A stretch of DNA of 64,000 bases, taken from assembly GCA_033557835.1 (NCBI GenBank), contig JAWQRO010000012.1:28607-92606 (forward strand), in the 5' to 3' direction. Position 1 is the stretch's first letter, and every line of letters starts with the position of its first letter. Source of the DNA: Helochares maculicollis. Its lineage: Eukaryota; Arthropoda; Insecta; Coleoptera; Hydrophilidae. The notes beneath the pieces are model-generated. The model was not told the origin of the DNA and did not search any database. It saw only the letters and a program-made list of their open reading frames with translations. Of the stretch, positions 63,701 to 64,000 are shown one piece after another. A program made the position numbers and the translations under genes.

Positions 63701-64000
63701 TATTGGGTTGTTCGGAAAGTAATTTGGTTTTTTTTGGTGAAAATGAAACACGATTTTTTTATAGTGTATAAACATTTTATTACATGATATATTCTCCATT
63801 TTGGTCCAATACCTTTTGCCATCTTTCGAGCAGGAGATTGATCCCACGCTCATAAAACTTCTGGTCTTTGCTAGCAAAAAACTGGTTCAAGGTGTACTTG
63901 ACGTCCTGGTTTGAGGTAAAGGTCTTCCCATCCAAAAAATTTTGCAAAGACCGGAACAAGTAATAATCTGAAGGTGCCAAATCTGGAGAATAAGGTGGGT
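63701..64000 (-). mobile_element. mariner element, partial at window edge, inserted in the rosa-like element
   Basis: From the window edge down to a TAA at 63780-63782 the minus strand keeps one uninterrupted frame. It encodes the mariner transposase C-terminus: PPYSPDLAPSDYYLFRSLQ with the third catalytic Asp, then DGKTFTSNQDVKYTLNQFF, FYERGINLLLERW and LDQNGEYIM. This resembles the SLQNSL-type mariners found in many arthropods. The terminal repeat is clear at 63703-63732 (TTGGGTTGTTCGGAAAGTAA...), with the TA target dinucleotide at 63701-63702. The visible frame has no stop or shift, so this copy is younger than the rosa-like element it interrupts; whether the rest is intact cannot be seen. 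The apparent minus-strand reading frame 63563-63877 is an artefact crossing the junction between the two elements. Confidence 0.92.

Noticed and set aside
63563..63877. 104-codon frame on -
   Set aside because: It reads the mariner out of frame, crosses its terminal repeat and continues into the rosa-like element, so it is not a single gene.
1..64000. CRISPR arrays, tRNA or rRNA genes, bacterial operons
   Set aside because: None seen; the window is animal nuclear DNA and no cloverleaf or rRNA-like sequence was recognised by eye. A tRNA scan would settle the point.

Overview
This is an AT-rich (about one third G+C by eye), animal-type, almost entirely non-coding window. The decisive landmark is a short hairpin at 44346-44411. 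Its two strands match the mature arms of the insect Hox-cluster microRNAs mir-iab-8 (+ strand) and mir-iab-4 (- strand). In Drosophila this bidirectional microRNA locus lies between abdominal-A and Abdominal-B, so the window is best read as the abd-A/Abd-B interval of an insect (order not determinable here). In Drosophila iab-8 is co-oriented with the Hox genes. If that holds here, Hox transcription runs left to right, with Abd-B off the left edge and abd-A off the right edge. No homeobox or other recognisable host protein-coding exon is visible, and most open reading frames are chance frames in AT-rich DNA.

Layout. 1-36 kb: intergenic DNA with scattered regulatory-looking islands. These are two pairs of CACGTG E-boxes (1973-2001, 26203-26218), a cluster of posterior-Hox-like sites (6151-6439), a POU-type palindrome (8129-8144), a GC-rich block with GCCAT motifs (9800-10160), and two minisatellites (21-bp units at 15792-16041; 15-bp units at 33015-33132). 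A dead mariner lies at about 22150-23075. 36.3-38.9 kb: a block of diverged tandem copies of a 0.5-0.6 kb unit. 40-48 kb: the most regulatory-looking part. It has a GC-rich island with a perfect RFX X-box palindrome (40666-40681), the iab-4/iab-8 hairpin, a CpG-rich island (about 45550-45790), a compound CTCF-type site (46747-46780), and a TATA promoter with CRE-like sites (47275-47601). 48-64 kb: simple repeats, a GC-rich island with a PHO/YY1-like site and a minus-strand splice donor (50240-50540), and a graveyard of transposons. The transposons are a decayed non-LTR retrotransposon (54170-55385, -), a second dead mariner (55450-56228, +), and a rosa-like DD41D element (62835-63700, -) interrupted by an apparently younger mariner (63701-64000, continuing beyond the edge).

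How parts may work together (inference). Five exact matches to the insect CTCF core YAGRKGGCGC occur. Three are on + in the left part (844, 14947, 22359) and two on - in the right part (46750, 52845), a convergent arrangement around the microRNA locus. With the TATA promoter, X-box and PHO/GAGA-like sequences this fits a domain-organised Hox regulatory interval producing non-coding transcripts on both strands. All regulatory-site calls are sequence matches only; functional and conservation data are needed for them.
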